Below are positions 58,405 through 64,000 of a stretch of DNA of 64,000 nucleotides, piece by piece; position 1 is the stretch's first letter; each line of letters begins with the position of its first letter. Under the pieces are notes generated by a model. It saw only the letters and a list, made by a program, of their open reading frames with translations. It was not told the origin of the DNA and did no database searches. The stretch is from Magnolia sinica. Lineage: Eukaryota > Streptophyta > Magnoliopsida > Magnoliales > Magnoliaceae. A program made the position numbers and the translations under genes. The stretch spans positions 66,798,001 to 66,862,000 of the forward strand of contig NC_080588.1 of assembly GCF_029962835.1 (NCBI RefSeq), given 5' to 3'.

Positions 58405-58806
58405 TTTTATAGTGTAGTCTGCCATGGGCATTATGGATGGTATTATTGATACGTTCGGTAGTCCATCCAATCCTCCCGTTGATCGGCCTATTGAAAACTA
58501 ATGAAAAGCTGATTTTTGATAAGTAAACCCCCTTCACTGTCTTTAACCTCCTACAGATTTGTATAATTCAAATATTTAGTGAAGGCTACGTTTGGCTGCA
58601 CCAAAGATCACGATTCATGATATTTGTTTGGTGCTATGATCCTAGCCTAAACTACTAGGTGAGACATCAGACACTTAAAATTTTCATCACCGACAAATGA
58701 ACGGACTAAAAGATCATGGCCCATCTATTACTCGCCCCACTGACATCACAACCTCACTGCTTATTTCCAGCAATTCTGATTTTGCGAGGAGGAAGAGCAT
58801 GGCCGG

Positions 58807-60581
58807 ATGAACGACACGGATTTATCACTGCGGGCCATAGTATCAGGGATGCACCGATCTCGGTGTATAAGGAAGTGAATCCGGGATCCAATTGCTTCCT
58901 ATGATATAGCCCACCTAAGACTTGGACTTGGATCAGCTTCATTTTTGGAATTGTTCTCTCAACTGATTTTTCAAAATGGACGGATGACATGTATGTAAGT
59001 TTAATATATCATAATGAGTCATAAAGTTAGGGATCAACCCACCTTGGTGGATCCTGAACGCCCAAAAAACTCCAATGGTCTAAATACAAGAAACTTATAG
59101 CATCCATTTAAGTGAATTTCTATTTGGAATCAATTATCCATAGTTGTAAGATATTCAACCACACTCACATTACCTTAGTAGTCTTATTGGAGTATTAAGT
59201 ACTGAAAGGTAACCGAAGTCGAAGGAGATCGACATTAAAGTATGAAAGAACAATTGATATGCCAATTCAAAATTGAATAAGCTCTCAAGTAAGACTCTAC
59301 AACGGGGCTCAATCTGACAACTAAAGTTGTTATTTTAGAGTTTATATACTCTTTCTTTATGTAAGATTGAGTATAGAGTTAGTAAACCAAACTCAACTAC
59401 GTCATTTTGTAGGACTGTCATTGGCAAGACGGTACGTAGGTTCTCATATATTTATAACCACTATTGGACATGAGTGCATACGTGTTAGTCTCTATAAGAG
59501 CCTCCGTCGAGAGTATACGCAGGTAATTGGATTAAGATCGTAGTGATTGTTGGTTAACCGATGAAAAACTAAGTTTCCATTGGATCCACCGACACCGGTT
59601 AAAATGTGGTCCACTAACACAAGTATGTATGTGTTCCACCAATACAAGTGTGCATGGGTACATACATGCATGTTCTTGTATAGGACTAAAGGTTTGTGAT
59701 GAACTAATTAAAATAATTATAAAGGTTAGAGGTAAAGTTATTTAAAACCTCTGAGATAGTGAAATCTGGTACACTCGAGGAGAGTGCATATATGGGGAGT
59801 AGAATAGGCAAGTAGTAGAACCACTATATATCTTTGTGTTTATGATTGTGCGCATTCCTATTCATGTTTATGCGTTTAATTCGTTGAATTATATGAATGT
59901 TTGAATGAATTATATGCTTGACATTTAATTCATTGTGCATGCACACACAAGATATTTATTTTGCAGATATATTAGTATCTTTTGTAGTCTCTACATTTAA
60001 ACTAGTTTAGCTCAAAAACATTTAAGTGTTAATTATTTTTAATTGATACATAATTTTTAAGTGATCATATTAACTCCCCTCTAGGACTTAACCGTAATTC
60101 TAAGCTCCGCAAGCTTTTATACATAGCGTGTGATATTATAGATAATCAACACAATTTCAATCAAATCTATTATAAAATTTAGTGTGGTTGCCAGGCCCAC
60201 AAACACAAGTAGAACCTGCTACTACGATATAAAATGCGTGTGTGCAAAGATGAGGTCATCAAATGAGCTCTTATTCTTTAGATCTTCTTATGTAAAAACG
60301 TTATCATTTTTTTTTTCTCCTTTCCACTAAGGACCATAAGCGTAGAAGGCACATGACGACTCTAGTCATCTGCTTACCCTATACACTGTGGCCCACCTGA
60401 GCAGTGAAAAAGGTCTGAATTACAGGGAAGAATATCTAAACATTGTGACCCACCTTCCGGAGAGTTCGTATCTCGCATTCATTTGCCACGTTTGTAAGGG
60501 GATTGCGTGTGAATGGGCAGCATTTCAAACATGCATGGCCTTACTAAAAACCTGACGAGCAACAGTGAATTTACTGGAGCC
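58807..60581. other. MITE and LTR-like remnants, no gene
   Basis: 58807-59040 resembles a foldback element joined to CAD relic D. 59700-60090 resembles the 3' end of a large copia LTR (ATGCACACACAAGATATTTA, then ACTCCCCTCTAGGACTTAA), but no boundaries could be set. The rest shows nothing recognisable. Confidence 0.35.
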
Positions 60582-61098
60582 GAATTTCCTGCGAAAGCTT
60601 TTCAAAAGTTCTCACTAGGAAGCTAGTGAGACATAGCGTGATGTTTGCGAGGGATCCACCCCGTCCATCCATTCTGGAAACTCATTTTGGAACATGCCAC
60701 CAAAAATCAGATGGATCCAAGCTCAAGGAGGCCATATGAGAGGGAAAATTGGAAAAAGAAATGCCTACCGTTGAAACCTTACTACCTCCACCTTTATGTT
60801 TATATGCCATCTAAGCCGTTTATAAGGTCGTTCTCACTGAGATGAACTGAAAACACAAAAATTTAGCTTGATACAAAAATTTTGTGGCCACACAAATGTT
60901 TTAATGGTGGCTGTTCAATCCCCACTATTTCCTCTTATGTGGCCCGCTTGAGTTTTGGATATGACAAGTTTTTGTGACATAACCTAAAATGATCTAGCAA
61001 AATGGATGGACGGAGTGGATTTCTCGCAAACGTCACAGTGGGCCCCACCTAGCTTATCAGCGAAGGAAGCTCCTGTGCACCGCTTTATCAGGAAATTC
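60582..61098. mobile_element. Foldback MITE with GAATTTCCTG ends
   Basis: Left end GAATTTCCTGCGAAAGC, right end the complement GCTTTATCAGGAAATTC. Inside, ATCCACCCCGTCCATCC and GGATGGACGGAGTGGAT face each other. About 517 bp. Confidence 0.65.
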
Positions 61099-61099
61099 G

Positions 61100-62120
61100 C
61101 GTCCAAATTTCTTTGAAAAATGTTTGGATAGTATTCCACTCGGAGCTAGCTAGAGACGAACGGTCTTATAGGGCTCCATGGGGCCCGTCGAGATATATGC
61201 ATTCTACTTATTATGGGGAAAATGCGCTGACCCATGAAAGAAAGGTTAGGTCAGAAACTCATGTATCTAACTCAACAAAGGGCTCCAAAAGCCTAAGGGA
61301 TGAGATCGAGTTCAATGGCGCAAGTACTACAAACCCCGAGGAAACCCAGCCGCTCAACTAAACAACAAGGTTGGCACTCATGGTCACCACTCAAGGTTGG
61401 CACAGCCCAAATCCCCTACTTCTCTCTAGATTGGAAGACCGGCCGAACTCATACATAAGCAATGAGAAGAAGTCATCAGGATTCATGAAGAAGTTAAAGA
61501 CTACAGAAATTGGACACCACATAGACTTTCTTTATAAATGGAAGGCCATTACTTTTTACAGCATACATGGACGAACTCCTTCACGAACCCGAACAATATT
61601 CAACATGTCTCCAGTGCGAGACTATTTCTTTGGTCTGACCTCAAGGGAAGGTCGGTCCAATTAAGCTCGGTCTCCAACTACGTCTCGACGCTGATTCCGG
61701 GCGGTCTGACCTCATTTGGAGAAGATAGGTTCGAGATCTTCTTTGAAGATCACCAGATTCGCCGGTGACATAATCGTGATCCCAAGATCCTTTATGAGGA
61801 TCTCGGGAGATCCCCCTACTCAACAGGGAAATCCGTTCTATACTACCGCCTCTCCTCAACTATAAATAAAGAGGTCTCCAATAGTGAAAGGTACACACTA
61901 TCTTTAGCCCTAAACCTTCGATATTCAACTAAGACCCATATCTTGCCCCTGACTTCTACATCGGATGGTCCCCTGCTCTAATTAGGGTCTTCTTTGTCCA
62001 CTCTTTGTGAGGGTAAACAGCCCAGAAAGGGGCTAACAGATTTATGCATCAACACTACCCAATCCCAGCCCTCACCCACCACCGGTCTTGGGTCAAAACT
62101 CATTTTAAAGATAAAAGCTT
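61100..62120. mobile_element. LTR-like remnant (Ty3/gypsy type)
   Basis: It has the composition of a plant gypsy LTR: CTATAAATAAAGAGGTCTCC box at 61860-61879, TTCGATATTCAACTAAGACC, the word ACATCGGATGGTCCCCTGC and a CATCAACA end near 62056. Boundaries and target duplication were not found. The open frames at 61113-61361 and 61371-61664 are not supported as genes. Confidence 0.45.
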
Positions 62121-62224
62121 TTATACTCTGGCAGGGGGCACTCTATGATACGCGCAAACTTAATAATTGCAATGTCTCTATATATATACGGACATCAGTA
62201 ATTACGTCTAGAGATGGAAAGAAA

Positions 62225-62286
62225 ACGGCTTCCTTTCGTCTGGCTCTTTATATAAACGGCTTCCTTTCGTCTGGCTCTTTATATAA
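62225..62286 (+). promoter_or_regulatory. Tandemly duplicated TATA module of CAD E
   Basis: A 31-bp unit ACGGCTTCCTTTCGTCTGGC + TCTTTATATAA occurs at 62225-62255 and 62256-62286. The two TATATAA boxes end about 145 and 113 bp before the ATG. A degraded version of the TGACG pair of copy A lies upstream (ACATCAGTAATTACGTC, about 62191-62210). Confidence 0.6.
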
Positions 62287-62320
62287 GGAGTGCCTCGCTT
62301 CAGGTGTCACAGACACTTAC

Positions 62321-62321
<1 letters not shown>

Positions 62322-62372
<51 letters not shown>
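62322..62372 (+). repeat. (CT)n repeat in the CAD E 5' leader
   Basis: About 25 CT units ending 27 bases before the start codon, at the same place as in CAD A. Confidence 0.85.
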
Positions 62373-62375
<3 letters not shown>

Positions 62376-62398
62376 CCTTTGTAAGGAAGAAAATAGAA

Positions 62399-62496
62399 AT
62401 GTCGAAATCTCCAGAGGAAGAACACCCTCAAAAGGCATTTGGGTGGGCTGCAAGAGACACTTCTGGAGTCCTCTCCCCTTTCAAATTCTCTAGAAG
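62399..62496 (+). CDS. CAD-family gene copy E, exon 1 (gene continues beyond window)
   Basis: Exon 1 is 98 nt, the same length as in copy A, from the ATG to the donor AG/GTATTA. The peptide differs from A by one residue (DTSGVLSPF against DSSGVLSPF) and third-base changes. Promoter, CT leader and intron start all align with copy A. Later exons lie to the right of 64000. It is presumably an NADP(H)-dependent alcohol dehydrogenase like copy A; whether it is intact cannot be told here. Confidence 0.75.
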
Positions 62497-62915
62497 GTAT
62501 TACTCATTTTCCTTCTCTTTTGAGACCTTTCTCTTTATTTTCTTTGGAATTTTTCTTTCTTTCTTTTGATGGGTGTTTCTCTTTTGGTATTGTCTATGCT
62601 GTGGTTTGTTTCATCCTCTCTCTATTTTTGATTTTTTTTTTTTTTTGCTGGAACCCCGTTTCTTTTGTGAATGTTGTTATTGCAATGAGATGTTTGTTTT
62701 TATTTTCTTTGTATTTTCTGTTTTTATTAATTTATTTATTTTTATTCTCTCTTATTGCAACGAGATCTTTCTTTTTATTTTCTTTGTAATTTTTTTTTCT
62801 TATTTTGGTGGGTTTTTTGGTATTTTCTATATTCTCTCTCTGAATGTTATGGGCCTTTCGCAGCCTCTTCTTTTCTTTTCTTGTAGTTTCTTTTGTATGT
62901 GTTTTTAATGCAATG

Positions 62916-62978
<63 letters not shown>

Positions 62979-64000
62979 TGGTTTTTCTGGCACCCTCTCT
63001 CTTTTCTTGATTTTTCTGTCACTTTCTTTTATTTTCTTTTGTATCTGGTTTTAATGCAGAGTTTTCTTTGGATTTTTTTTGTTGGGTGTTTTTGGTATTT
63101 TATATTATTATGTGATCGATTCGTGATATTATGAATTTATGTTTATTTTAATTGAAATAATAAATTCCAATGTTTTTTTTTTTTTTTTTGTAAGTAATAG
63201 AAAGGAGTAATTTTGGAACGTGGAGAAAGGAGTGAAATCATTTTCGGAAATTACCATAAATGGCCATAATCAAGTATGGCACGCATGTGCATTAAAGCTC
63301 ATTTACACGTCCTACATGTGCCAGCCCAACGTGGCACGATAAATCCCATCCGCCAGAACTAACTCTACCCCAAGAATGTAGAGCTCTGGAAATTTTGGGT
63401 GAAGCTTTTTAACTCATACACCTCTTTTAATATTGGGGCCCACATGCCGAGTGGTCTATTAAGAACTCAGTGACCCACCCTAATGTTTATTTTCCATCCA
63501 ACTCCTTATAAGGTAACATAGACTTGAATGACTGGAAAACACAAATATCAGCTTGATTCAAAACTTTTGTGGCCCACAAGAAATTTTTAATGATAAATTA
63601 CTATTGTTTTATCTAATGCGATCCAAAACCTTAAAAATATCCAGATCATTGAAATCTCAGGTGGACCATGATACTAGAAATAGTGATGAATGACCATTAA
63701 AAACATTTTGTGGGCCATAAAAGTTTTGGATTAAACTGATCTTTGTATTTCCCATTCATCCTGTTCTTCTTGATATTATAAACGGGATGGATGGAAAATA
63801 AAAATTACTAAAACTTACTATAGGCCTTTGGAATATGTTATGATGAGGCACTTAATCACCACCGTTTCCTATATTGTGGTCCACTTGAGATTTTGATATG
63901 CTTAATTATCGGGAATAATTTCTTAAATGGGCTAGAGGAACGGATGTATGGTGTGGATATATAACATATAATCAAGTGGGCCCCATGGTGAGGGTAACAC
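62497..64000 (+). other. Intron 1 of CAD E (partial)
   Basis: It starts with the same T/C-rich degenerate tandem series as intron 1 of copy A, here longer and with a (CT)n run at about 62920-62974. A T-run lies at about 63172-63189. From about 63440 a foldback-type element begins (GGGGCCCACATG...), and the window ends in GTGGGCCCC. Confidence 0.6.

Larger units (their letters stand above)
53115..58806 (+). pseudogene. CAD relic D: exon 3 end, exon 4, start of exon 5
   Basis: The exon 3 tail is 53115-53160 with donor GTGAGA. Exon 4, 58418-58519, follows TAGTGTAG and begins like copy A (GCCATGGGC), but has a 1-base loss in the DTVSA region and a TGA in the KTNGK region. Intron 4 follows and matches the flank of relic F. 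Exon 5 begins near 58787 after TTTTGCGAG and is cut at about 58806, where foldback MITE-like sequence starts. Non-functional. It is the paralog of relic C, retaining the exon 4 that C has lost. Confidence 0.8.

Noticed and set aside
61371..61768. Two overlapping frames of 97 and 76 codons
   Set aside because: They lie in an LTR-like remnant, overlap in different frames and match no family.
61994..62569. 191-codon frame reaching over the CAD E start
   Set aside because: It reads through the promoter and the CT repeat; the real CAD frame starts at the ATG at 62399 and ends at the donor at 62497.

Overview
This is repeat-dense plant nuclear DNA. The evidence is plant-type CAD-family genes with introns, Ty1/copia and Ty3/gypsy (Athila-type) retrotransposons, an L1-type LINE tail, a FAR1-type pseudogene and very many short foldback elements ending in GTGGGGCCCAC. 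I associate that foldback superfamily with magnoliid genomes, but this is from memory and the lineage is inference. No bacterial or organellar features, CRISPR arrays or tRNA/rRNA genes were seen.

The host content is a tandem cluster of cinnamyl-alcohol-dehydrogenase-like genes (CAD / mannitol dehydrogenase / geraniol dehydrogenase type), all on the + strand. Copy A (6117-12100) is a complete five-exon gene; its exons join in phase to 360 codons plus a stop. Copy B (15864-17065) keeps intact exons 3, 4 and 5, each exactly as long as in A, but has no exon 1 or 2 upstream. Copy F (3124-3477) is a last-exon relic behind a copia LTR. Copies C (19656-24371) and D (53115-58806) are broken relics inside two copies of a segmental duplication. 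Copy E starts at 62399 and runs off the right edge. A and E both have a CT-repeat leader and a tandemly duplicated TATA module.

Layout: 1-3123, decayed copia element with its 3' LTR. 3124-5133, CAD relic F and intergenic DNA. 5134-5769, long-TIR MITE. 5770-12100, promoter and gene A with MITEs in introns 1-3. 12101-15863, intergenic DNA with a solo LTR inside a MITE and a foldback with hairpin ends. 15864-17065, CAD B. About 17478-24016, segmental copy 1. 24372-26930, MITEs and GC-rich repeats. 27085-29483, FAR1-like pseudogene. 29484-36650, lower-repeat DNA with fragments of a plastid-type RecA gene and an LRR (STRUBBELIG-like) gene. 36763-36889 and 48330-50135, a minisatellite built on CACTTTGTCTA, split by a full-length minus-strand Athila-type element at 36890-48329 with matching 5-bp target duplications. 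About 51491-58016, segmental copy 2, with a LINE tail inserted later. 58807-62140, MITE and LTR remnants. 62150-64000, promoter, exon 1 and part of intron 1 of CAD E.

Comparing the two segmental copies gives filled versus empty sites for a solo LTR, a MITE and a LINE, so the order of events can be read directly: the LTR in CAD intron 3 came first, then the duplication, then separate insertions in each copy. All identifications come from reading the sequence and remembered family features; no database search or alignment program was run.
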